A DNA stretch of 17,152 bases from DIGJ01 sp031553075. GTDB taxonomy: Bacteria > Bacillota > Clostridia > Lachnospirales > Lachnospiraceae. Positions 7,726 to 14,550 of the stretch are shown piece after piece. The stretch covers positions 1-17,152 of the forward strand of contig JAVBLX010000019.1 in NCBI GenBank assembly GCA_031553075.1, given 5' to 3'. The first letter of the stretch is position 1. Every line of letters begins with the position of its first letter. A model generated the notes under the pieces. That model saw only the letters and a list, made by a program, of their open reading frames with translations, did no database searches and had not been told where the DNA came from. The translations under genes were made by a program, and so were the position numbers.

Positions 7726-7740
7726 TTTATGTGCTAAACT
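7713..7740 (+). promoter_or_regulatory. Promoter of the repeat protein/sortase operon (extended -10)
   Basis: TTGGCA (7713-7718) and TAACT-like TAAACT (7735-7740) are 16 bp apart, with TG one base before the -10. A strongly A-rich tract (about 7635-7680) lies upstream and could act as an UP element or bend the DNA. The predicted transcript start is near 7747, about 55 bases before the ATG. Confidence 0.6.
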
Positions 7741-7801
7741 ACAAATGTTAAAAGAATTGTGAATAAAAAGATCGTTCTGTTTGAAAAAGGGAGAAATAAG
7801 G

Positions 7802-9310
7802 ATGAAAAGAGTAATTGAAAAGTTAACTACAAAAAGTTTGAAGAAAACATTTGTTTTAGCATTAGCAGCAGTTATGGCTACTGGTTCAGTTGCAATTGCA
7901 GCAGAAGTGAAAGATACCGCATCAGGTACAAAAGAAGTTGTTAGAGGTAGTGAAACCGAAGTTCCTAACGGAAATGATGGATGGAGATTAACAGATACAA
8001 AAACAGAGCAAACGCCAATCTACGGCGAACCAGAAATCATTGGTTACGAGCCAGATAATACTAAGCCAATCTATGACGAACCAGAAATTGTTGGCTACGA
8101 GGAAGATATGACAAAACCAATCTATGGTGAACCAGAAATCACCGGCTATGAGGAAGACAATACTAAGCCAATCTATGGTGAACGCGAAATCATTGGTTAT
8201 GAGCCTGATATGTCTAAACCAATTTACGATGAACCAAAAATCATTGGCTATGAGCCTGATATGTCCAAACCAATTTACGGCGAACCAGAAATCATCGGCT
8301 ATGAGCAAGACAAGACGAAACCAGTTTATGGCGAACCAGAACTTACTGGGACTTTTTACAAAGCGAACGGAAATATGAAAAAAGTCGAGATAGTCGACAA
8401 TAATGGTCAACAAGAAAAGGCCGAAGAGGGCCTGGCAAAGATTATGGAAAAAGCTAAAAGTATTACTTATGATAGAAAAGGGAATCCACTTGCAGTTGTT
8501 GACAGTAAAGGAAAAGTAATTGTTTGTTTTGTTTACCTTGAGAAAGCAAACTGTTATGGAATTCCTGTTTCTTATGATAATGGAAATAAGCTCTATTACA
8601 CAGGAGATTATAAGTTTATTGAACCTAAAATCATCGGTTATGAGGAGGATAAAAGTAAACCAATTTACGGTGATTCTAAAATTACTGGCTACGAGGAAGA
8701 CAAGACTAAGCCAATCTACAGTAAGGTTGAAATCATCGGCTATGAAGACGGTGAGCCAATTTTCGGAGAAGCGGAATTACTTGGTTATGAGTCAGATTTA
8801 AGCAAGCCAATCTACGGTGAACCAGAAATCATCGGTTATGAGAATGGTGAACCAATTTATGGTGAAGCTGAAATCATCGGTTATGAGAACGGTGAACCAA
8901 TCTATGGTGAAGCACAAATTATCGGATATGGAGAGAAAATTACCGATATTTACGAGAGATTCATATGGGTTCCTGACAACAATGGTGGAAGCTATGTTGA
9001 CACATATACCGGAAATGAAGTTACTCCTCAAGAAATGGTAGATATTATCAACGAGGAAGTTGATATTGAAGATATTGAAGTTCCACTTGCAGATGCTCCT
9101 CAGGTAATAGCAGCAAAAGATTCTAAAACAGCTGACGTAGTTGAAGATGTTGTTGATATTGAAGAAGATGAAGTTCCGCTTGCTAATATGCCACAGACAG
9201 GTCTGGCTGACACCCTGCCTATGTTGATTTTAGGCCTTAGCATTTCTCTTATGGGAACCGTATCAGCAATCGTTCTTCTTCGTCGTAACAGACAAAATCA
9301 AGCAGTATAG
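7802..9310 (+). CDS. Secreted tyrosine-rich repeat surface protein with MPQTG cell-wall sorting signal
   Basis: This 502-residue secreted protein is probably anchored to peptidoglycan. It starts with a signal peptide (about 1-34, hydrophobic TFVLALAAVMATG, cleavage near AIAA). The body is about 14 copies of a 15-17-residue unit of the type KPIYGEPEIIGYEPDN, in two blocks (residues about 72-183 and 273-377). The blocks are split by a non-repetitive insert of about 90 residues with two Cys. After a short region come two acidic copies of VDIEx(2)EVPLA, the second leading into the sorting signal MPQTG (463-467), a hydrophobic helix and the basic tail RRNRQ. The ATG at 7802 has GGGAG eight bases upstream; TTG at 7781 is less likely. 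A sortase gene follows 15 bases later. An adhesin or wall-layer role is inferred; the repeat matches no family I can name. Confidence 0.88.
   Translation: MKRVIEKLTTKSLKKTFVLALAAVMATGSVAIAAEVKDTASGTKEVVRGSETEVPNGNDGWRLTDTKTEQTPIYGEPEIIGYEPDNTKPIYDEPEIVGYEEDMTKPIYGEPEITGYEEDNTKPIYGEREIIGYEPDMSKPIYDEPKIIGYEPDMSKPIYGEPEIIGYEQDKTKPVYGEPELTGTFYKANGNMKKVEIVDNNGQQEKAEEGLAKIMEKAKSITYDRKGNPLAVVDSKGKVIVCFVYLEKANCYGIPVSYDNGNKLYYTGDYKFIEPKIIGYEEDKSKPIYGDSKITGYEEDKTKPIYSKVEIIGYEDGEPIFGEAELLGYESDLSKPIYGEPEIIGYENGEPIYGEAEIIGYENGEPIYGEAQIIGYGEKITDIYERFIWVPDNNGGSYVDTYTGNEVTPQEMVDIINEEVDIEDIEVPLADAPQVIAAKDSKTADVVEDVVDIEEDEVPLANMPQTGLADTLPMLILGLSISLMGTVSAIVLLRRNRQNQAV
8015..8350 (+). repeat. First coding repeat block (7 units, about 51 bp each)
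   Basis: Seven consecutive units of about 51 bp encode P-[IV]-Y-[GD]-E-x-[EK]-[ILV]-x-G followed by YE-x-D-x-[TS]-K in the full copies. The first six are full, and the seventh ends in ELTG before the unique insert. Units differ at several synonymous and non-synonymous sites, so the block is an old duplication, not a recent slippage product. Confidence 0.9.
8620..8930 (+). repeat. Second coding repeat block (7 units, 45-51 bp)
   Basis: This block starts in mid-unit with EPKIIGYEEDK and then carries long units (KPIYG...GYEEDK) followed by shorter ones of 15 residues (EPIYGEAEIIGYENG). The last short units are nearly identical at DNA level, which suggests more recent duplication than in the first block. 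Confidence 0.88.
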
Positions 9311-9325
9311 TATGAGGAATCAAAG

Positions 9326-10117
9326 ATGCAGCGAAAGAATAAAACAGTATTAATTGTAATACTACTTATGATAAGTGTAATAAGTTCAATATTCTTTACG
9401 GTGGGCATCATTTTAGAAAGAATAGAACAGAGGCAGGGAACGGCATATTATGCCACCCTGCCTATAGTTTCGCCTCTACCGCCGAGCAGTGTGGAGGTTA
9501 CCTTGCCCCCTGAAGACGTTGAAGTACCACCAGAGGATACCATAGAGAAGTGGGAGCCCAATATAGATTTTGTGGTTTTACGAAAAGATAATCCCGATAT
9601 AACTGCATGGATATATATTGAAGATACGGTGATTAATTACCCGGTTGTACTGGGAAATGATAATGAATACTACCTGAATCACCTCCCAAGCGGTGAGAAA
9701 AACAAACGTGGATCTATATTTATGGACTATCGAAATAAGGCCGACTTCTCAGATAAGATGACGCTGATATACGGACATAACATGAAAAACGGTGAAATGT
9801 TCTCGGTGTTAAATGATTACACGGATTCGTTCTATCTTAGTCATCCGACGGTTTGGATTTTTACACCTGAACAGAATTATAAAGTGGAGCTGATTGCTGG
9901 GTATAAGGTGAACTCGGCCTATGAAACGCCACCGATGACCTTTAAGGACGATAAAGCTTTTTCTGACTATGTCAAGAATATCAAGTCGCGCTCTACGTTC
10001 AAAAGCTCCGTTGAAGCCGAAGCTGATGACCAGCTTGTGTGCTTTTGCACCTGTAATTACAGCGTGAAGAATGGACGATTTATTGTAGTGGGAAAGATGA
10101 CTGCAGTGGAAAACTAA
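9326..10117 (+). CDS. Class B-like sortase
   Basis: Sortases are membrane transpeptidases that cut a sorting motif and join the protein to the cell wall. This 263-residue enzyme has an N-terminal membrane anchor (about 7-30), a Pro/Glu-rich stalk (about 46-75) and a sortase B-type core. Core features include ITAWIYIEDTVINYPVV, the DNEYYL segment and GSIFMDYRN. The catalytic residues are His151 (LIYGHNMKNGEMF), Cys243 in LVCFCTC and Arg251 (NGRFIVVGK). The usual TLSTC active-site strand reads CFCTC here, with alternating Cys at 239, 241 and 243. TGAGGAA lies seven bases before the ATG. The gap of 15 bases to the repeat protein suggests this sortase anchors that protein. It lacks the features I would expect of a pilin-polymerising class C enzyme. 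Confidence 0.93.
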   Translation: MQRKNKTVLIVILLMISVISSIFFTVGIILERIEQRQGTAYYATLPIVSPLPPSSVEVTLPPEDVEVPPEDTIEKWEPNIDFVVLRKDNPDITAWIYIEDTVINYPVVLGNDNEYYLNHLPSGEKNKRGSIFMDYRNKADFSDKMTLIYGHNMKNGEMFSVLNDYTDSFYLSHPTVWIFTPEQNYKVELIAGYKVNSAYETPPMTFKDDKAFSDYVKNIKSRSTFKSSVEAEADDQLVCFCTCNYSVKNGRFIVVGKMTAVEN

Positions 10118-10204
10118 GAGACCATATAGAAAATGTAAAATGAATTATTATTGGAAAAATGAATGAGCTGTGACGTACATTCAAAAACTGAATAGTAAAA
10201 AATA

Positions 10205-10244
10205 AAAAGCCAAAATCAATTGGAAAGTATTGATTTTGGCTTTT
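10205..10244. terminator. Bidirectional intrinsic terminator
   Basis: AAAAGCCAAAATCAAT (10205-10220) and ATTGATTTTGGCTTTT (10229-10244) form a perfect 16-bp stem with an 8-base loop. With A residues on one side and T on the other, it can end transcription both from the sortase operon on the + strand and from the transglutaminase gene on the - strand. Confidence 0.88.
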
Positions 10245-10291
10245 AAAAATATAATATTGGAAAAGTTAGCATGAATAATGTAAAATCTATA

Positions 10292-11215
10292 TTAATAAAT
10301 ATATGCAGTATCGTAATTTGTACCATCACCAATGAATTTCATAATAGAACTACTGGATTTTGAGGAAGAATCAAAGGTGGAATCAACTCTTGAAAATCTA
10401 CCACCTTCAATTTTCATTTCGTTAATCTTAAACCAACCTACATCTTTGACATAAAATTCATTCCAGGCATGATAAACTTTGTTGGAAGGCTTGTTTTTAT
10501 CGGGTGTTACCCATCCGACCACAAGCTTGGTAGGTATATCGACGGAGCGTAACATTGCTGCAAGGAGAGCACCGTAGTCAAAACAGATTCCCTTTTTCGT
10601 GGAAAGAACCGTATCTAAAACAGGTAAATATCCACTTTGTACTGTTTTGGCTTTTTTTGTATCGTAGGATATATTTTTAATGATGTAGGAATAAATCTTT
10701 GTTACCTTTTCCTGGTCTGTCTTACAACCCTTGGTAAGCTCTTTTGCTTTTGAAACTGTTTTTGCTTTTTTGTTAAAATTAACATATTGACTAGCATTAA
10801 GGAATGGTGCGTTTGCATCGCTAAGCTTTAACGTGTAATCAGTAGTGAGTGCCGTAGCATACTTTGTACCACTGGTTTGTGCCATAACACTGATTTTATA
10901 TGAACCATTGCCCATTTGCAGGGGATAAACTTCAGCAGTACCATTATTCTTCAAATCATAGGTATATATAACATTATTCTTTATGATTCGTACTTTTAAA
11001 CGATTTGAAAAACTTCCATTATAATTTATAGAAACCGTTCCTGTATGAGAAGTATTTTTAAAATCAATGGTCGCTTTGTCATTTTTTATAATTGTTTCGT
11101 TGTTACCAGTTGTGCTTTCAGTTGCAGAAGAAATGGATTTAAGAATTAAAAGCATTGATAGTGCTAGAACAGCGGTGATTACTATATATATTTTTTTATT
11201 TAGCATAGTTTTCAT
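10292..11215 (-). CDS. Secreted transglutaminase-like (papain-fold) protein
   Basis: This 307-residue protein is probably exported. It has an N-terminal hydrophobic helix (about 9-25) that serves as signal peptide or membrane anchor, and then an Ig-like beta region (about 40-130). The C-terminal transglutaminase core has Cys211 (KKGICFDYGALLAAMLRS), His249 (VYHAWNEFYV) and probable Asp278 (FSRVDSTFD). Enzymes of this fold either cross-link or cleave proteins or peptides, and which applies here cannot be told. The region YSYIIKNISYDTKKA is typical of the helix before the core. On the minus strand, AGGAGGG (complement of 11224-11230) lies eight bases before the ATG. It stands alone: convergent with the sortase operon, divergent from the pilus-like operon. 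Its place beside a surface-protein operon suggests work at the cell surface. Confidence 0.88.
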   Translation of the reverse strand: MKTMLNKKIYIVITAVLALSMLLILKSISSATESTTGNNETIIKNDKATIDFKNTSHTGTVSINYNGSFSNRLKVRIIKNNVIYTYDLKNNGTAEVYPLQMGNGSYKISVMAQTSGTKYATALTTDYTLKLSDANAPFLNASQYVNFNKKAKTVSKAKELTKGCKTDQEKVTKIYSYIIKNISYDTKKAKTVQSGYLPVLDTVLSTKKGICFDYGALLAAMLRSVDIPTKLVVGWVTPDKNKPSNKVYHAWNEFYVKDVGWFKINEMKIEGGRFSRVDSTFDSSSKSSSSIMKFIGDGTNYDTAYIY

Positions 11216-11329
11216 ATATAATACCCTCCTAAATTATATACTTTTATCTTTTAAGAACTGCTTACATTGTAAATGAAAAAAATGTCAGTTTTGGGTCACA
11301 AATCCATTTGTTTGTAGTTTTAGAATAAG

Positions 11330-11416
11330 CTGCATACAGTCTGCATGTAGTGTAAATATTTTCATAGGAGTTAACGTTGACTTTAACGTGCTTTTACGAT
11401 AATATTATTACGATAA
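11330..11416. repeat. Cluster of short direct repeats in the divergent intergenic region
   Basis: There are three pairs. CTGCATACAGT (11330-11340) is followed directly by CTGCATGTAGT (11341-11351), a period of 11 with 9 of 11 matches. TTAACGT occurs at 11371-11377 and 11383-11389, period 12. TTACGATAA occurs at 11394-11402 and 11408-11416, period 14. Tandem sites at about one helical turn are the kind of site bound by direct-repeat-recognising activators such as SARP proteins. Confidence 0.6.
11377..11405 (+). promoter_or_regulatory. Candidate promoter of the pilus-like operon
   Basis: TTGACT (11377-11382) and TAATAT (11400-11405) are 17 bp apart; the -10 is poor, as expected for an activated promoter. 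The -35 lies between and partly overlaps the TTAACGT repeats. A second possibility is TTGAAG (11424-11429) with an extended -10 TGTTATATG ending at 11453, which would start transcription just before the ribosome binding site. Confidence 0.4.
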
Positions 11417-11485
11417 ATATATTTTGAAGTATATCTCTATTCTATGTTATATGATAAAATTTTGATTGGAGGATGATATTGCATT

Positions 11486-12607
11486 ATGAATGAACCCACT
11501 TCCAAATCCGGCAAAAAGGACATCAAAAGTCCAACTCTCAAAAAAATCTCGTCTAATGATTTATCCATATTTTGTATGCAGCTCTCACTTATATTGAAGG
11601 CAGGAATTCCCTTGTCTGAGGGATTGGCGATTCTTGGCAACGGTGATGATATAAATGGTGGCGAAAATGCTCGTATAAAAGGTGTACTTGGTATATCAAT
11701 TGATTCCATGACCGAATGTGTGGAAGGTGGAGCTACTTTATTGACAGCCATGATGCAAGCTAATATATTTCCGGAATATGTATTACATATGGTTGAAATC
11801 GGAGAAAGCGCAGGAAAGCTTGATTCCGTGCTTGAAGCCTTGGGAAATTATTACGAACGAGAACAGTTTTTAAAAGTTAAAATTAGAAATTCCCTGATGT
11901 ATCCAATGTTTTTATTTGTCATTATGGCGGCAGTTATTATACTGCTGGTAGGCAAGGTCTTTCCGATTTTCAGTGAAATGCTGGAAAGTATGGGTGGTTC
12001 TCTATCCAATGCCGGAAAAGCAGCAGCTATGTTTTCTGGAAGATTTCTGGCAGGAGAATATGTAATGTATTCTTTTCTGGTCCTTGCGGTCGCAACTATT
12101 TTGATTTTCTTGTTTTCTCAGACCAAGACAGGCCGGAAGGTTATGAATCAATTTACGGCGACCTTTCCCTTAACGAAAGGTATCAATAAAAAGATTGCAG
12201 CTTCTCGTTTTGCCAATGCAGTTTCCATGACTCTTTCTAGTGGTATGGATATGAACACGGTTATGAACTATGCTATGAATCTTGTTGACAATGATGTTTA
12301 TAAAGAAAAAATTCAAAGTTGTTTGGATGAAATTGAAGCAGGTGCACGACTTTCAGACTCATTTGCTGGAATTGGCATTTTCTCGCCGATGTATGTAAAA
12401 CTGATTGAAATCGGTCATAAGACTGGTACGGTGGATTCTGTCATGGAAAAAATTGCGGATACATGCGGCGATGAGGCGGAGAATGCAATTAATAACGCAA
12501 CATCAATTATTGAGCCACTCATTATTGGTATACTTTCTATTGTGATTGGCGTGGTTTTAATATCGGTGATGATTCCTCTAGTTCAGATTATGGCTAATAT
12601 CGCCTAA
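11486..12607 (+). CDS. Type II secretion/type IV pilus platform protein (PilC/GspF family)
   Basis: This 373-residue inner-membrane platform protein couples the pilus ATPase to assembly or disassembly of the pilin filament. It has the duplicated T2SSF domain. The first copy runs at about 25-140 (IFCMQLSLILKAGIPLSEGLAIL, later VEIGESAGKLDSVLEALGNYYE). The second is at about 238-350 (RFANAVSMTLSSGMDMNTVMNY, later LIEIGHKTGTVDSVMEKIAD). Three membrane segments lie at about 136-158, 190-212 and 347-370. Length is close to the usual 400. The ATG at 11486 is the first in this frame; GGAGG (11468-11472) lies 13 bases upstream, longer than ideal. It is the first gene of an operon whose next genes are small pilin-like proteins. 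The symbol pilC would suit, but the system type is not settled. Confidence 0.9.
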   Translation: MNEPTSKSGKKDIKSPTLKKISSNDLSIFCMQLSLILKAGIPLSEGLAILGNGDDINGGENARIKGVLGISIDSMTECVEGGATLLTAMMQANIFPEYVLHMVEIGESAGKLDSVLEALGNYYEREQFLKVKIRNSLMYPMFLFVIMAAVIILLVGKVFPIFSEMLESMGGSLSNAGKAAAMFSGRFLAGEYVMYSFLVLAVATILIFLFSQTKTGRKVMNQFTATFPLTKGINKKIAASRFANAVSMTLSSGMDMNTVMNYAMNLVDNDVYKEKIQSCLDEIEAGARLSDSFAGIGIFSPMYVKLIEIGHKTGTVDSVMEKIADTCGDEAENAINNATSIIEPLIIGILSIVIGVVLISVMIPLVQIMANIA

Positions 12608-12625
12608 AAAATAAGGTGGGTATGT

Positions 12626-12964
12626 ATGCACTCAAAGAAAATATTAGTTACAAGATTACAATTCATAAGAGATTACAAGGGGATCGTTACGACGATTGCC
12701 ATATTTGTTACGGTTATTGGGCTTTTTATTTATGCGATAAATAATGCATCAAACAATGCCGATGAATCGTCAAAAACAGCCCTTGAAAAAGCCATTGCTC
12801 GCACGGCAGTACAATGCTATGCGATTGAGGGTTTTTACCCAGCAGACTTAGATTATCTCGTTGATAATTATGGTCTTGTTATAGATAAAAAAAAATATTT
12901 TGTTACCTATGACACGTTTGCTTCCAATGCGTTTCCCGAAATAATGGTTTTCAATAATTATTAA
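12626..12964 (+). CDS. Small pilin-like protein, GspG-like length, lacking Glu5
   Basis: This 112-residue protein has a short basic N-terminus, one membrane helix (about 19-41) and a small globular tail. If cleaved like a prepilin after Gly19 (DYKG/IVTTIAIF), position 5 would be Ile instead of the usual Glu. The tail includes AVQCYAIEGFYPADLDYLVDNYGL, which looks like the alpha-helix-plus-loop start of small pseudopilins of the GspG type. That relation is inferred from pattern and context only. AAGGTGGG lies five bases before the ATG. It follows the platform gene by 18 bases and is surely in the same operon. Alternatively it is just a membrane-anchored accessory protein. Confidence 0.72.
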   Translation: MHSKKILVTRLQFIRDYKGIVTTIAIFVTVIGLFIYAINNASNNADESSKTALEKAIARTAVQCYAIEGFYPADLDYLVDNYGLVIDKKKYFVTYDTFASNAFPEIMVFNNY

Positions 12965-12987
12965 CAATGAGGGAGTTGTAAATATTT

Positions 12988-13482
12988 ATGAATAAATCAA
13001 GCAATAGCAGGTCGTCCCTTGCTTCGATGGCCGTTATACTGACACTATTTCTTTTACTGACAACTCTTTCGGGAGCGGTTATTTTGTCAGGTAATAACAT
13101 ATATAAAAAAATCGCAGATAGTATGGGTGAAAATTATGAAAAACGTATATCCCTTTCTTATCTTGCGACAAAAATTCGTCAGAATGATGTTCAGGGAAGC
13201 ATATACACCGAAATGAAAGATGATGTTAAGATGCTTGCCATAAGAGAAGATAGTGATGGTTTTGAATTTGTGACATATTTATATTATTACGATGGATATA
13301 TTAGAGAAATATTTCTTGATATATATGAAGGGACGGTACCTGATTTTAAGCTTAGTGACGGTGATCCGATTGTTAGTACTGGTGGATTTGACTTTCAACT
13401 ATATACAGATTGTATCCTGTTATCGATAAAAAATAGGTCAGGAGATGTTCAGAATTTAACAATTGCCCTACGCGCAAGCTAA
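12988..13482 (+). CDS. Single-TM pilus-operon protein, DUF4860-like
   Basis: This 164-residue protein has a polar N-terminus, one membrane helix (about 12-34, MAVILTLFLLLTTLSGAVIL) and an extracellular domain with SLSYLATKIRQND, YLYYYDGYIREIF and LLSIKNRSGD. I recall this pattern as DUF4860, a family seen in Lachnospiraceae near type IV pilus genes, but no search was run. The helix and its position in the operon suggest a minor pseudopilin-like part; there is no Gly/Glu5 prepilin motif. The ATG at 12988 is fixed by an in-frame stop at 12979; GAGGGAG is 12 bases upstream, so translation may be modest. The gene lies 23 bases after its neighbour. Confidence 0.8.
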   Translation: MNKSSNSRSSLASMAVILTLFLLLTTLSGAVILSGNNIYKKIADSMGENYEKRISLSYLATKIRQNDVQGSIYTEMKDDVKMLAIREDSDGFEFVTYLYYYDGYIREIFLDIYEGTVPDFKLSDGDPIVSTGGFDFQLYTDCILLSIKNRSGDVQNLTIALRAS

Positions 13483-13507
13483 AGAACCGAGAAAGGAGGG
13501 GATAACG

Positions 13508-13996
13508 ATGGATATTGGGGACAGTAAGAGAACGCTTTTGACGCTTATTGAAATTATCATATCAATCTGCATTTTTGCCATTGCAACTGTACTCACGTTA
13601 CAACTCTTCTTATATGCAAGGTTTTTGACAGATAAGACATCGGACACTGCAGCAGCAATTTTTGAAATACAGAATATTGCAGAGGAAGTGAAGCTCCTCT
13701 CTACAGTGAAAGAGGCCCAATACTTTATGGAGGAAGATTTGTCTGCCTCCAATGATAGTTTTGTCACTCTATATTATGATAAAGATTGGAAAAGGACCAT
13801 TGCAGCAGAAGGACTTTATTTTATGAATATCACAATCGAAAGAACAGAATATAAAAGAGGGGATCTATATGGATTTAACCTTGATTTATACAAAAAGGAA
13901 CCATATCCGTTCATAGACAACAAACATACAGAAAAGGATGAGGATTATATCCCACATCTGGCATCCATTACCGCAAACAAATTTGTATACAATTGA
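13508..13996 (+). CDS. Type IV pilin-like protein with Glu5 but no Gly at -1
   Basis: This 162-residue protein starts with a short basic leader (MDIGDSKRTL) followed by LTLIEIIISICIFAIATVLTLQLF. The LTLIE core matches the start of type IV pilins (FTLIE), with Glu at mature position 5 and one long hydrophobic helix. The residue at -1 is Leu where prepilin peptidase normally needs Gly. The helix continues into SDTAAAIFEIQNIAEEVKLL, as in GspI/GspJ-like pseudopilins, before a small domain of about 100 residues. The ATG at 13508 follows AAAGGAGGGG by six bases. The in-frame ATG at 13463 lies inside the previous gene and would add 15 residues. Function as a minor pilin is inferred. Confidence 0.8.
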   Translation: MDIGDSKRTLLTLIEIIISICIFAIATVLTLQLFLYARFLTDKTSDTAAAIFEIQNIAEEVKLLSTVKEAQYFMEEDLSASNDSFVTLYYDKDWKRTIAAEGLYFMNITIERTEYKRGDLYGFNLDLYKKEPYPFIDNKHTEKDEDYIPHLASITANKFVYN

Positions 13997-14007
13997 GGAT
14001 TTAATTT

Positions 14008-14550
14008 ATGTCTGAGACCTATAATCGAACAGGGCTAAATGATAAGAAAAGAAACAAAAAAAATGCATCCAATGCTATTAATGCAGGAGGTGCCCTTGTT
14101 ATTGTTATTTTTGTTGTACTCTGTCTGACAATTTTTGGGATGTTATCTTTTGCCACTTCCTTTGCGGATAAGAAATTAGCAGATAAGAACCTTTTAGCTG
14201 TTTCACAATTCTATGAAGCAGATACTAAGGCTGAGGAGATACTAGCCCAAAGCTTTGACGCATTGAGCAGTGCTGAAGGGATAACGGCTGATGGAGCGGT
14301 TACCATGTTGGAGGATGCCGGTATCAAGGATGTCATAATAACGGAAAAATCCGACGAACGAATAGAAGTATCCTACGATGTGGAAATTAGCGATATGCAG
14401 ACACTTAAATGTACAATTGATTTTTATATAGATAGTCAGGAAGGTACTTTGTGCTATGAGATTCAAAAATGGCAGACCGTTATAACCGGCGACCTTTCCT
14501 ATGACGACGATTTACTTGATTTATGGAGCGGAGACGATTATGAAGATTAA
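14008..14550 (+). CDS. PilX/GspK-like pseudopilin candidate lacking Glu5
   Basis: This 180-residue protein has a basic N-terminus of about 28 residues ending in NAGG, then ALVIVIFVVLCLTIFGMLSFATSF. The helix is followed by a charged stretch and AVSQFYEADTKAEEILAQSF. That order resembles PilX/GspK tip proteins, which carry Gly at -1, lack Glu5 and have an AEAG-like helix soon after the membrane segment. The similarity is by eye. The C-terminus is very acidic (SYDDDLLDLWSGDDYED). GAGG lies nine bases before the ATG. Its last 11 bases overlap the start of the ATPase gene, indicating translational coupling. Confidence 0.78.
   Translation: MSETYNRTGLNDKKRNKKNASNAINAGGALVIVIFVVLCLTIFGMLSFATSFADKKLADKNLLAVSQFYEADTKAEEILAQSFDALSSAEGITADGAVTMLEDAGIKDVIITEKSDERIEVSYDVEISDMQTLKCTIDFYIDSQEGTLCYEIQKWQTVITGDLSYDDDLLDLWSGDDYED

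Noticed and set aside
7988..8413. Long minus-strand open frame of 141 codons within the repeat protein
   Set aside because: It exists because the repeated DNA lacks stops in that frame; it has no ribosome binding site and only mirrors the coding repeats.
8015..8930. A CRISPR-like array
   Set aside because: The repeats are in-frame protein-coding units with no unique spacers and no cas genes nearby.
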